From NCBI GenBank assembly GCA_037783545.1, contig JBBELK010000833.1:248001-312000 (forward strand): a DNA stretch of 64,000 bases, given 5' to 3'. A model generated the notes under the pieces. The model was not told the DNA's origin and made no database searches. It was given only the letters and a program-made list of their open reading frames with translations. Source of the DNA: Henricia sp. BOLD:AAB3569. Lineage: Eukaryota; Echinodermata; Asteroidea; Spinulosida; Echinasteridae. Every line of letters begins with the position of its first letter. Position 1 is the stretch's first letter. Shown piece after piece: positions 12,481-22,965 of the stretch. Position numbers and translations under genes: made by a program.

Positions 12481-15400
12481 CGCAATATAGAGAGTTTAGG
12501 GCATGCAAAATTTGAAGTTCGTCGGAACATTTTTCGACCTCCAAATTTGCCGACGTTTGGACCACACTTTGACCAAATTGCCGAGCCAAACTGCGGTGCA
12601 TTAACGACAGTCCGAATGACTGAGCATGCGCACAACTCAGGAGTACCCCAAAGAGGTGTGTACAGACAGCCACGGTTTGCGCGAGAGCAGTCAGGAAGCC
12701 TCAACCCAGTTTTTTTCTAAACTTTGAAATTTCTCTGCCATTTCCCGGCGAAAGTCTGTCAATTTTGTATGACAAGTGCGCAATATAGAGAGTTTAGGGC
12801 ATGCAAAATTTGAAGTTCGTCGGAACATTTTTCGACCTCCAAATTTGCCGACGTTTGGACCACACTTTGACCAAATTGCCGAGCCAAACTGCGGTGCGTT
12901 AACGACAGTCCGAATGACTGAGCATGCGCACAACTCAGGAGTACCCCGAAGAGGTGTGTACAGACAGCCACGGTTTGCGCGAGAGCAGTCAGGAAGCCTC
13001 AACCCAGTTTTTTCTAAACTTTGAAATTTCTCTGCCATTTCCCGGCGAAAGTCTGTCAATTTGTTATGACAAGTGCGCAATATAAAGAGTTTAGGGCATG
13101 CAAAATTTGAAGTTTGTCGGAACATTTTTCGACCTCCAAATTTGCCGACGTTTGGACCACACTTTGACCAAATTGCCGAGCCAAACTGCGGTGCGTTAAC
13201 GACAGTCCGAATGACTGAGCATGCGCACAACTCATGAGTACCCCAAAGAGGTGTGTACAGACAGCCACGGTTTGCGCGAGAGCAGTCAGGAAGCCTCAAC
13301 CCAGTTTTTTCTAAACTTTGAAATTTCTCTGCCATTTCCCGGCGAAAGTCTGTCAATTGTTTATGACAAGTGCGCAATATAGAGAGTTTAGGGCATGCAA
13401 AATTTGAAGTTCGTCGGAACATTTTTCGACCTCCAAATTTGCCGACGTTTGGACCACACTTTGACCAAATTGCCGAGCCAAACTGCGGTGCGTTAACGAC
13501 AGTCCGAATGACTGAGCATGCGCACAACTCAGGAGTACCCCAAAGAGGTGTGTACAGACAGCCATGGTTTGCGCGAGAGCAGTCAGGAAGCCTCAACCCA
13601 GTTTTTTCTAAACTTTGAAATTTCTCTGCCATTTCCCGGCGAAAGTCTGTCAATTTGTTTATGACAAGTGCGCAATATAGAGAGTTTAGGGCATGCAAAA
13701 TTTGAAGTTCGTCGGAACATTTTTCGACCTCCAAATTTGCCGACGTTTGGACCACACTTTGACCAAATTGCCGAGCCAAACTGCGGTGCGTTAACGACAG
13801 TCCGAATGACTGAACATGCGCACAACTCAGGAGTACCCCAAAGAGGTGTGTACAGACAGCCACGGTTTGCGCGAGAGCAGTCAGGAAGCCTCAACCCAGT
13901 TTTTTTCTAAACTTTGAAATTTCTCTGCCATTTCCCGGCGAAAGTCTGTCAATTTTTTATGACAAGTGCGCAATATAGAGAGTTTAGGGCATGCAAAATT
14001 TGAAGTTCGTCGGAACATTTTTCGACCTCCAAATTTGCCGACGTTTGGACCACACTTTGACCAAATTGCCGAGCCAAACTGCGGTGCGTTAACGACAGTC
14101 CGAATGACTGAGCATGCGCACAACTCAGGAGTACCCCAAAGAGGTGTGTACAGACAGCCACGGTTTGCGCGAGAGCAGTCAGGAAGCCTCAACCCAGTTT
14201 TTTTCTAAACTTTGAAATTTCTCTGCCATTTCCCGGCGAAAGTCTGTCAATTTTGTATGACAAGTGCGCAATATAGAGAGTTTAGGGCATGCAAAATTTG
14301 AAGTTCGTTGGAACATTTTTCGACCTCCAAATTTGCCGACGTTTGGACCACACTTTGACCAAATTGCCGAGCCAAACTGCGGTGCGTTAACGACAGTCCG
14401 AATGACTGAGCATGCGCACAACTCAGGAGTACCCCAAAGAGGTGTGTACAGACAGCCACGGTTTGCGCGAGAGCAGTCAGGAAGCCTCAACCCAGTTTTT
14501 TCTAAACTTTGAAATTTCTCTGCCATTTCCCGGCGAAAGTCTGTCAATTTGTTTATGACAAGTGCGCAATATAGAGAGTTTAGGGCATGCAAAATTTGAA
14601 GTTCGTCGGAACATTTTTCGACCTCCAAATTTGCCGACGTTTGGACCACACTTTGACCAAATTGCCGAGCCAAACTGCGGTGCGTTAACGACAGTCCGAA
14701 TGACTGAGCATGCGCACAACTCAGGAGTACCCCAAAGAGGTGTGTACAGACAGCCACGGTTTGCGCGAGAGCAGTCAGGAAGCCTCAACCCAGTTTTTTC
14801 TAAACTTTGAAATTTCTCTGCCATTTCCCGGCGAAAGTCTGTCAATTTGTTTATGACAAGTGCGCGATATAGAGAGTTTAGGGCATGCACAATTTGAAGT
14901 TCGTCGGAACATTTTTCGACCTCCAAATTTGCCGACGTTTGGACCACACTTTGACCAAATTGCCGAGCCAAACTGCGGTGCGTTAACGACAGTCCGAATG
15001 ACTGAGCATGCGCACAACTCAGGAGTACCCCAAAGAGGTGTGTACAGACAGCCACGGTTTGCGCGAGAGCAGTCAGGAAGCCTCAACCCAGTTTTTTCTA
15101 AACTTTGAAATTTCTCTGCCATTTCCCGGCGAAAGTCTGTCAATTTTTTATGACAAGTGCGCAATATAGAGAGTTTAGGGCATGCAAATTTTGAAGTTCG
15201 TCGGAACATTTTTCGACCTCCAAATTTGCCGACGTTTGGACCACACTTTGACCAAATTGCCGAGCCAAACTGCGGTGCGTTAACGACAGTCCGAATGACT
15301 GAGCATGCGCACAACTCAGGAGTACCCCAAAAAGGTGTGTACAGACAGCCACGGTTTGCGCGAGAGCAGTCAGGAAGCCTCAACCCAGTTTTTTTCTAAA

Positions 15401-15857
15401 CTTTGAAATTTCTCTGCCATTTCCCGGCGAAAGTCTGTCAATTTTTTATGACAAGTGCGCAATATAGAGAGTTTAGGGCATGCAAAATTTGAAGTTCGTC
15501 GGAACATTTTTCGACCTCCAAATTTGCCGACGTTTGGACCACACTTTGACCAAATTGCCGAGCCAAACTGCGGTGCGTTAACGACAGTCCGAATGACTGA
15601 GCATGCGCACAACTCAGGAGTACCCCAAAGAGGTGTGTACAGACAGCCACGGTTTGCGCGAGAGCAGTCAGGAAGCCTCAACCCAGTTTTTTCTAAACTT
15701 TGAAATTTCTCTGCCATTTCCCGGCGAAAGTCTGTCAATTTTTTTATGACAAGTGCGCAATATAGAGAGTTTAGGGCATGCAAAATTTGAAGTTCGTCGG
15801 AACATTTTTCGACCTCCAAATTTGCCGACGTTTGGACCACACTTTGACCAAATTGCC
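12480..15857. repeat. Mixed monomers upstream of insert A
   Basis: About eleven monomers with private variants and no block duplication that I could trace. Examples are TATAAAGAG with AAGTTTGTCGG near 13081-13118, GCCATGGTTTG near 13562, GTTCGTTGG near 14305, GCGCGATATAG near 14865 with GCACAATTTG near 14887, GCAAATTTTG near 15184 and CCCAAAAAGG near 15327. The T tract before CTAAAC alternates between 6 and 7. These monomers are more individual than those in the SINE zone that follows. Confidence 0.8.
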
Positions 15858-15868
15858 TTTTTCTAAAA

Positions 15869-15892
15869 TGTTTTATTCGTCCGAATAAAACA
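15869..15892. other. Perfect 11-bp hairpin in insert A
   Basis: TGTTTTATTCG at 15869-15879 pairs with CGAATAAAACA at 15882-15892 across a TC loop. The same hairpin is at 31897-31920 in copy B and 34409-34432 in copy C. Such a compact palindrome can extrude as a cruciform or mark an element end. Its function is unknown. Confidence 0.85.
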
Positions 15893-15941
15893 CGCTAACC
15901 AGTCCAACGTTGTTACCGATAGAACCAGTGCTTCAGCCGTT

Positions 15942-16215
15942 GTCGTTGCCAGTCCAGGTCATTTATCCACTAAGCGTTCGCCGTTATTGCCAAATTTCCT
16001 CATTCGTAGTCGTTGCCAGTCCAGGTCATTTATCCACTAAGCGTTCGCCGTTATTGCCAAATTTCCTCATTCGTAGTCGTTGCCAGTCCAGGTCATTTAT
16101 CCACCAATTGTTCGCCGTTATTGCCAAATTTCCTCATTCGTTGTCGTTGCCAGTCCAGGTCATTTATCCACCAAATTTCCTCATTCGTTGTCGTTGCCAA
16201 TCCAGGTCATTATCC
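15942..16215. repeat. 67-bp minisatellite inside insert A
   Basis: Units starting with GTCGTTGCC begin at 15942, 16009, 16076, 16143 and 16190. The first three intervals are 67 bp. The fourth is 47 bp, because 20 bp between two CCAA words have been lost, consistent with slippage. The last unit decays after CCAATCCAGGTC. Related words (CACCAGTCCAGGTCTGG near 16326, TATCAGGTCATATCC near 16268) suggest that older, diverged units extend further right. The same array is at 31970-32243 in copy B and 34482-34755 in copy C. Confidence 0.9.
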
Positions 16216-16561
16216 GGCGAGTATTCTCCATCACAATCATCACCAATCTTGGTCGATCGTGTCCGAGTATCAGGTCATATCCTTCGAGAAGCACCACAGG
16301 TACATCCTCATAAAACCACAATCGTCACCAGTCCAGGTCTGGAAGAATCAAGACCGCAGACTCGGATCCAATCGTGTTCCAAAATTGTATCGGCGTTCCC
16401 CGTGACGTACGTACTGGTCACTCCATCATTGAGCAACGTTCCAGGACATCACGGGATTCCGCGAAAAACTCCTCCAAACTACCTATGTGCAAGGGTAGTC
16501 CTTTGGAAAGCGGTCATCACAGGCCAGCGACGAAAGAACCCGTACGCCAACCCGACCGCCT

Positions 16562-16936
16562 CAAACTGCGGTGCGTTAACGACAGTCCGAATGACTGAGC
16601 ATGCGCACAACTCAGGAGTACCCCAAAGAGGTGTGTACAGACAGCCACGGTTTGCGCGAGAGCAGTCAGGAAGCCTCAACCCAGTTTTTTCTAAACTTTG
16701 AAATTTCTCTGCCATTTCCCGGCGAAAGTCTGTCATTTTTTTATGACAAGTGCGCAATATAGAGAGTTTAGGGCATGCAAAATTTGAAGTTCGTCGGAAC
16801 ATTTTTCGACCTCCAAATTTGCCGACGTTTGGACCACACTTTGACCAAATTGCCGAGCCAAACTGCGGTGCGTTAACGACAGTCCGAATGACTGAGCATG
16901 CGCACAACTCAGGAGTACCCCAAAGAGGTGTGTACA
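16562..16936. repeat. Satellite between insert A and SINE copy 1
   Basis: This is the right part of the monomer broken by insert A, starting at CAAACTGCGG, followed by a second monomer that runs up to the SINE. Near 16735 one A is lost before the T tract (GTCATTTTTTTATG). The last 11 bases, AGGTGTGTACA at 16926-16936, are the left target-site duplication of the SINE. Confidence 0.95.
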
Positions 16937-17250
16937 AGGGGAGTCAGGTTGGCGTAGCGGCTCTTTCCTCGCCTTCCACCAATGTGGCCCTGGTTCGAAT
17001 CCCGTCCAGGTTCGAATCCCGTCCGGGTCAGTATGTGGATTGGGTTATCAGTCCCTGCCTGATTCCGTGGGTTTTCCCCATACACGGTGGTGTGTGGGGC
17101 TTTCCTCCCACATCTAAAACTGAGAATTTCTTCCTGTTCCATAGTACTTCGTGGCCATGCTGAAGAACCTCCTAAGGTGGCTACAGGGCAACGACTTAAG
17201 TCGGCTAATCTCAGCAACCAGATCCCCTTAGGGGATCATACGAAAGAAGA
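16937..17250 (+). mobile_element. tRNA-derived SINE, copy 1 (314 bp)
   Basis: Short interspersed element flanked by 11-bp direct repeats AGGTGTGTACA (16926-16936 and 17251-17261), the normal satellite sequence at this point. The head has a Pol III A box, TGGCGTAGCGG (16950-16960), and two tandem B boxes, GGTTCGAATCC (16992-17002 and 17009-17019). The body has a CACGGTGGTGTGTGGGG stretch followed by CTTTCCTCCCAC. The 3' end has a hairpin, GATCCCCTTAGGGGATC (17221-17237), and a short GAAAGAAGA tail instead of poly(A). SINEs encode no protein and are moved by a LINE reverse transcriptase, whose recognition often depends on a 3' hairpin and tail repeat; applying that here is inference. Copy 1 has A at 17047 where the other five have C. 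The host monomer downstream carries AAGCCCCAACCC instead of AAGCCTCAACCC, as in all six copies. Family name not known to me. Confidence 0.9.
16950..17019 (+). promoter_or_regulatory. SINE internal Pol III promoter (A box plus doubled B box)
   Basis: A box TGGCGTAGCGG at 16950-16960 fits TRGCNNAGYNG in full. B box GGTTCGAATCC at 16992-17002 fits GGTTCGANTCC in full, and a 17-bp tandem duplication puts a second perfect B box at 17009-17019. The A-to-B gap (about 31 bp to the first, 48 bp to the second) is within the normal tRNA and SINE range. Equivalent intervals in the other copies are 20248-20317, 21465-21534, 22979-23048, 25383-25452 and 26599-26668. Whether it is active cannot be judged. 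Confidence 0.85.
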
Positions 17251-20234
17251 AGGTGTGTACAGACAGCCACGGTTTGCGCGAGAGCAGTCAGGAAGCCCCA
17301 ACCCAGTTTTTTCTAAACTTTGAAATTTCTCTGCCATTTCCCGGCGAAAGTCTGTCAATTTTTTATGACAAGTGCGCAATATAGAGAGTTTAGGGCATGC
17401 AAAATTTGAAGTTCGTCGGAACATTTTTCGACCTCCAAATTTGCCGACGTTTGGACCACACTTTGACCAAATTGCCGAGCCAAACTGCGGTGCGTTAACG
17501 ACAGTCCGAATGACTGAGCATGCGCACAACTCAGGAGTACCCCAAAGAGGTGTGTACAGACAGCCACGGTTTGCGCGAGAGCAGTCAGGAAGCCTCAACC
17601 CAGTTTTTTCTAAACTTTGAAATTTCTCTGCCATTTCCCGGCGAAAGTCTGTCAATTTGTTATGACAAGTGCGCAATATAGAGAGTTTAGGGCATGCAAA
17701 ATTTGAAGTTCGTCGGAACATTTTTCGACCTCCAAATTTGCCGACGTTTGGACCACACTTTGACCAAATTGCCGAGCCAAACTGCGGTGCGTTAACGACA
17801 GTCCGAATGACTGAGCATGCGCACAACTCAGGAGTACCTCAAAGAGGTGTGTACAGACAGCCACGGTTTGCGCGAGAGCAGTCAGGAAGCCTCAACCCAG
17901 TTTTTTCTAAACTTTGAAATTTCTCTGCCATTTCCCGGCGAAAGTCTGTCAATTTTTTATGACAAGTGCGCAATATAGAGAGTTTAGGGCATGCAAAATT
18001 TGAAGTTCGTCGGAACATTTTTCGACCTCCAAATTTGCCGACGTTTGGACCACACTTTGACCAAATTGCCGAGCCAAACTGCGGTGCGTTAACGACAGTC
18101 CGAATGACTGAGCATGCGCACAACTCAGGAGTACCCCAAAGAGGTGTGTACAGACAGCCACGGTTTGCGCGAGAGCAGTCAGGAAGCCTCAACCCAGTTT
18201 TTTCTAAACTTTGAAATTTCTCTGCCATTTCCCGGCGAAAGTCTGTCAATTTGTTTATGACAAGTGCGCAATATAGAGAGTTTAGGGCATGCAAAATTTG
18301 AAGTTCGTCGGAACATTTTTCGACCTCCAAATTTGCCGACGTTTGGACCACACTTTGACCAAATTGCCGAGCCAAACTGCGGTGCGTTAACGACAGTCCG
18401 AATGACTGAGCATGCGCACAACTCAGGAGTACCCCAAAGAGGTGTGTACAGACAGCCACGGTTTGCGCAAGAGCAGTCAGGAAGCCTCAACCCAGTTTTT
18501 TCTAAACTTTGAAATTTCTCTGCCATTTCCCGGCGAAAGTCTGTCAATTTTTTATGACAAGTGCGCAATATAGAGAGTTTAGGGCATGCAAAATTTGAAG
18601 TTCGTCGGAACATTTTTCGACCTCCAAATTTGCCGACGTTTGGACCACACTTTGACCAAATTGCCGAGCCAAACTGCGGTGCGTTAACGACAGTCCGAAT
18701 GACTGAGCATGCGCACAACTCAGGAGTACCCCAAAGAGGTGTGTACAGACAGCCACGGTTTGCGCGAGAGCAGTCAGGAAGCCTCAACCCAGTTTTTTCT
18801 AAACTTTGAAATTTCTCTGCCATTTCCCGGCGAAAGTCTGTCAATTTTGTTATGACAAGTGCGCAATATAGAGAGTTTAGGGCATGCAAAATTTGAAGTT
18901 CGTCGGAACATTTTTCGACCTCCAAATTTGCCGACGTTTGGACCACACTTTGACCAAATTGCCGAGCCAAACTGCGGTGCGTTAACGACAGTCCGAATGA
19001 CTGAGCATGCGCACAACTCAGGAGTACCCCAAAGAGGTGTGTACAGACAGCCACGGTTTGCGCGAGAGCAGTCAGGAAGCCTCAACCCAGTTTTTTCTAA
19101 ACTTTGAAATTTCTCTGCCATTTCCCGGCGAAAGTCTGTCAATTTGTTTATGACAAGTGCGCAATATAGAGAGTTTAGGGCATGCAAAATTTGAAGTTCG
19201 TCGGAACATTTTTCGACCTCCAAATTTGCCGACGTTTGGACCACACTTTGACCAAATTGCCGAGCCAAACTGCGGTGCGTTAACGACAGTCCGAATGACT
19301 GAGCATGCGCACAACTCAGGAGTACCCCAAAGAGGTGTGTACAGACAGCCACGGTTTGCGCAAGAGCAGTCAGGAAGCCTCAACCCAGTTTTTTCTAAAC
19401 TTTGAAATTTCTCTGCCATTTCCCGGCGAAAGTCTGTCAATTTTTTATGACAAGTGCGCAATATAGAGAGTTTAGGGCATGCAAAATTTGAAGTTCGTCG
19501 GAACATTTTTCGACCTCCAAATTTGCCGACGTTTGGACCACACTTTGACCAAATTGCCGAGCCAAACTGCGGTGCGTTAACGACAGTCCGAATGACTGAG
19601 CATGCGCACAACTCAGGAGTACCCCAAAGAGGTGTGTACAGACAGCCACGGTTTGCGCGAGAGCAGTCAGGAAGCCTCAACCCAGTTTTTTCTAAACTTT
19701 GAAATTTCTCTGCCATTTCCCGGCGAAAGTCTGTCAATTTTTTATGACAAGTGCGCAATATAGAGAGTTTAGGGCATGCAAAATTTGAAGTTCGTCGGAA
19801 CATTTTTCGACCTCCAAATTTGCCGACGTTTGGACCACACTTTGACCAAATTGCCGAGCCAAACTGCGGTGCGTTAACGACAGTCCGAATGACTGAGCAT
19901 GCGCACAACTCAGGAGTACCCCAAAGAGGTGTGTACAGACAGCCACGGTTTGCGCGAGAGCAGTCAGGAAGCCTCAACCCAGTTTTTTCTAAACTTTGAA
20001 ATTTCTCTGCCATTTCCCGGCGAAAGTCTGTCAATTTTTTATGACAAGTGCGCAATATAGAGAGTTTAGGGCATGCAAAATTTGAAGTTCGTCGGAACAT
20101 TTTTCGACCTCCAAATTTGCCGATGTTTGGACCACACTTTGACCAAATTGCCGAGCCAAACTGCGGTGCGTTAACGACAGTCCGAATGACTGAGCATGCG
20201 CACAACTCAGGAGTACCCCAAAGAGGTGTGTACA
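17251..20234. repeat. Satellite between SINE copies 1 and 2 (10 monomers' worth)
   Basis: Includes the right target duplication of copy 1 (17251-17261) and the left one of copy 2 (20224-20234). The GCGCAAGAG variant, which directly follows SINE copies 2 to 5, here appears at about 18468 and 19360, three monomers apart and not next to SINE copy 1. The stretch around 18180-18470 is closely repeated near 19072-19362 (893-bp step). Private changes include ACCTCAAAG near 17837 and CCGATGTTTGG near 20121. Confidence 0.93.
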
Positions 20235-20548
20235 AGGGGAGTCAGGTTGGCGTAGCGGCTCTTTCCTCGCCTTCCACCAATGTGGCCCTGGTTCGAATCC
20301 CGTCCAGGTTCGAATCCCGTCCGGGTCAGTATGTGGATTGGGTTCTCAGTCCCTGCCTGATTCCGTGGGTTTTCCCCATACACGGTGGTGTGTGGGGCTT
20401 TCCTCCCACATCTAAAACTGAGAATTTCTTCCTGTTCCATAGTACTTCGTGGCCATGCTGAAGAACCTCCTAAGGTGGCTACAGGGCAACGACTTAAGTC
20501 GGCTAATCTCAGCAACCAGATCCCCTTAGGGGATCATACGAAAGAAGA
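20235..20548 (+). mobile_element. tRNA-derived SINE, copy 2
   Basis: Same 314-bp element, same monomer insertion point and same 11-bp flanks (20224-20234 and 20549-20559). It has C where copy 1 has A at 17047. The following host monomer has the AAGCCCCAACCC change and a 7-T tract, and the next monomer carries GCGCAAGAG. Copies 2 to 6 read as identical to each other over the element, which fits recent amplification of one SINE-bearing monomer and not independent retroposition. Confidence 0.9.
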
Positions 20549-21451
20549 AGGTGTGTACAGACAGCCACGGTTTGCGCGAGAGCAGTCAGGAAGCCCCAAC
20601 CCAGTTTTTTTCTAAACTTTGAAATTTCTCTGCCATTTCCCGGCGAAAGTCTGTCAATTTTTTATGACAAGTGCGCAATATAGAGAGTTTAGGGCATGCA
20701 AAATTTGAAGTTCGTCGGAACATTTTTCGACCTCCAAATTTGCCGACGTTTGGACCACACTTTGACCAAATTGCCGAGCCAAACTGCGGTGCGTTAACGA
20801 CAGTCCGAATGACTGAGCATGCGCACAACTCAGGAGTACCCCAAAGAGGTGTGTACAGACAGCCACGGTTTGCGCAAGAGCAGTCAGGAAGCCTCAACCC
20901 AGTTTTTTCTAAACTTTGAAATTTCTCTGCCATTTCCCGGCGAAAGTCTGTCAATTTTTTATGACAAGTGCGCAATATAGAGAGTTTAGGGCATGCAAAA
21001 TTTGAAGTTCGTCGGAACATTTTTCGACCTCCAAATTTGCCGACGTTTGGACCACACTTTGACCAAATTGCCGAGCCAAACTGCGGTGCGTTAACGACAG
21101 TCCGAATGACTGAGCATGCGCACAACTCAGGAGTACCCCAAAGAGGTGTGTACAGACAGCCACGGTTTGCGCGAGAGCAGTCAGGAAGCCTCAACCCAGT
21201 TTTTTCTAAACTTTGAAATTTCTCTGCCATTTCCCGGCGAAAGTCTGTCAATTTTTTATGACAAGTGCGCAATATAGAGAGTTTAGGGCATGCAAAATTT
21301 GAAGTTCGTCGGAACATTTTTCGACCTCCAAATTTGCCGACGTTTGGACAACACTTTGACCAAATTGCCGAGCCAAACTGCGGTGCGTTAACGACAGTCC
21401 GAATGACTGAGCATGCGCACAACTCAGGAGTACCCCAAAGAGGTGTGTACA
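20549..21451. repeat. Satellite between SINE copies 2 and 3
   Basis: Rest of the SINE-bearing monomer, then the GCGCAAGAG monomer, one plain monomer and the left part of the next SINE-bearing monomer: a 3-monomer superunit of 1217 bp measured SINE to SINE. A private change, GGACAACAC for GGACCACAC, lies near 21348. Confidence 0.94.
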
Positions 21452-21765
21452 AGGGGAGTCAGGTTGGCGTAGCGGCTCTTTCCTCGCCTTCCACCAATGT
21501 GGCCCTGGTTCGAATCCCGTCCAGGTTCGAATCCCGTCCGGGTCAGTATGTGGATTGGGTTCTCAGTCCCTGCCTGATTCCGTGGGTTTTCCCCATACAC
21601 GGTGGTGTGTGGGGCTTTCCTCCCACATCTAAAACTGAGAATTTCTTCCTGTTCCATAGTACTTCGTGGCCATGCTGAAGAACCTCCTAAGGTGGCTACA
21701 GGGCAACGACTTAAGTCGGCTAATCTCAGCAACCAGATCCCCTTAGGGGATCATACGAAAGAAGA
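21452..21765 (+). mobile_element. tRNA-derived SINE, copy 3
   Basis: Same 314-bp SINE. Target duplications are at 21441-21451 and 21766-21776, A box at 21465, B boxes at 21507 and 21524. I read it as identical to copies 2 and 4-6. The following host monomer again has AAGCCCCAACCC with a 7-T tract. Confidence 0.9.
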
Positions 21766-22965
21766 AGGTGTGTACAGACAGCCACGGTTTGCGCGAGAGC
21801 AGTCAGGAAGCCCCAACCCAGTTTTTTTCTAAACTTTGAAATTTCTCTGCCATTTCCCGGCGAAAGTCTGTCAATTTTTTATGACAAGTGCGCAATATAG
21901 AGAGTTTAGGGCATGCAAAATTTGAAGTTCGTCGGAACATTTTTCGACCTCCAAATTTGCCGACGTTTGGACCACACTTTGACCAAATTGCCGAGCCAAA
22001 CTGCGGTGCGTTAACGACAGTCCGAATGACTGAGCATGCGCACAACTCAGGAGTACCCCAAAGAGGTGTGTACAGACAGCCACGGTTTGCGCAAGAGCAG
22101 TCAGGAAGCCTCAACCCAGTTTTTTCTAAACTTTGAAATTTCTCTGCCATTTCCCGGCGAAAGTCTGTCAATTTTTTATGACAAGTGCGCAATATAGAGA
22201 GTTTAGGGCATGCAAAATTTGAAGTTCGTCGGAACATTTTTCGACCTCCAAATTTGCCGACGTTTGGACCACACTTTGACCAAATTGCCGAGCCAAACTG
22301 CGGTGCGTTAACGACAGTCCGAATGACTGAGCATGCGCACAACTCAGGAGTACCCCAAAGAGGTGTGTACAGACAGCCACGGTTTGCGCGAGAGCAGTCA
22401 GGAAGCCTCAACCCAGTTTTTTCTAAACTTTGAAATTTCTCTGCCATTTCCCGGCGAAAGTCTGTCAATTTTTTATGACAAGTGCGCAATATAGAGAGTT
22501 TAGGGCATGCAAAATTTGAAGTTCGTCGGAACATTTTTCGACCTCCAAATTTGCCGACGTTTGGACCACACTTTGACCAAATTGCCGAGCCAAACTGCGG
22601 TGCGTTAACGACAGTCCGAATGACTGAGCATGCGCACAACTCAGGAGTACCCCAAAGAGGTGTGTACAGACAGCCACGGTTTGCGCGAGAGCAGTCAGGA
22701 AGCCTCAACCCAGTTTTTTCTAAACTTTGAAATTTCTCTGCCATTTCCCGGCGAAAGTCTGTCAATTTTTTATGACAAGTGCGCAATATAGAGAGTTTAG
22801 GGCATGCAAAATTTGAAGTTCGTCGGAACATTTTTCGACCTCCAAATTTGCCGACGTTTGGACCACACTTTGACCAAATTGCCGAGCCAAACTGCGGTGC
22901 GTTAACGACAGTCCGAATGACTGAGCATGCGCACAACTCAGGAGTACCCCAAAGAGGTGTGTACA
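21766..22965. repeat. Satellite between SINE copies 3 and 4
   Basis: Order of monomers after the SINE: GCGCAAGAG variant, two plain monomers, then the next SINE-bearing monomer. This 4-monomer superunit is 1514 bp from SINE to SINE, one plain monomer (297 bp) longer than the previous one. Confidence 0.94.

Larger units (their letters stand above)
1..15857. repeat. 297-bp satellite array, segment 1 (about 53 monomers)
   Basis: Head-to-tail monomers of about 297 bp, all in the same orientation. With ATGACAAGTG as position 1, landmarks are: GCATGC at 31-36, inverted pair CGTCGG (50-55) and CCGACG (80-85), pair TTTGG (86-90) and CCAAA (103-107), palindrome CGTTAACG (129-136), CTGAG (150-154) facing CTCAG (166-170), TGTACA (189-194), a T6 tract at 240-245 and a T6-T7 tract at 292-297. 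Counting a typical monomer gives about 47% GC. Variation is mostly single substitutions plus T-tract length changes. Recurrent variants here are GAACATGCG for GAGCATGCG, TTTGTTTATG for TTTTTTATG, CTCATGAGTACCCCGAAG, and TTTGCGG for TTCGTCGG. No coding capacity is inferred: reading frames on both strands are identical in every monomer and are broken wherever tract length changes. The segment ends where insert A interrupts a monomer after AAATTGCC. Confidence 0.97.
15858..16561. mobile_element. 704-bp insertion of unknown origin, copy A
   Basis: Non-satellite sequence interrupting one monomer between AAATTGCC and CAAACTGCGG; three or four monomer bases (GAG or GAGC) are lost at the junction, and no target duplication is seen. 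The first bases, TTTTTCTAAA, also match the satellite's own T-tract word, so a microhomology or template-switch junction is possible. Contents from left to right: a perfect hairpin at 15869-15892, a 67-bp tandem repeat from 15942 to about 16215 in which CCAGTCCAGGTC recurs, then about 340 bp of non-repetitive sequence. A plus-strand open frame runs from 15910 into the satellite at 16701, but it crosses the minisatellite in shifting frames and resembles no protein I recognise. Four substitutions separate it from copy B (16175, 16388, 16531, 16561). It may be a fragment of a transposable element; the class is undetermined. Confidence 0.75.

Noticed and set aside
15858-16561. Helitron or terminal-inverted-repeat transposon
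   Set aside because: No TC start or CTRR end, no terminal inverted repeats at the two edges, and no target duplication; the hairpin is internal and only near the left edge.
16937-17020. Functional tRNA gene
   Set aside because: A and B boxes are perfect, but there is no closed acceptor stem, the region between them does not give a normal anticodon arm, the B-box arm is duplicated, and the sequence continues into a SINE body with target duplications.
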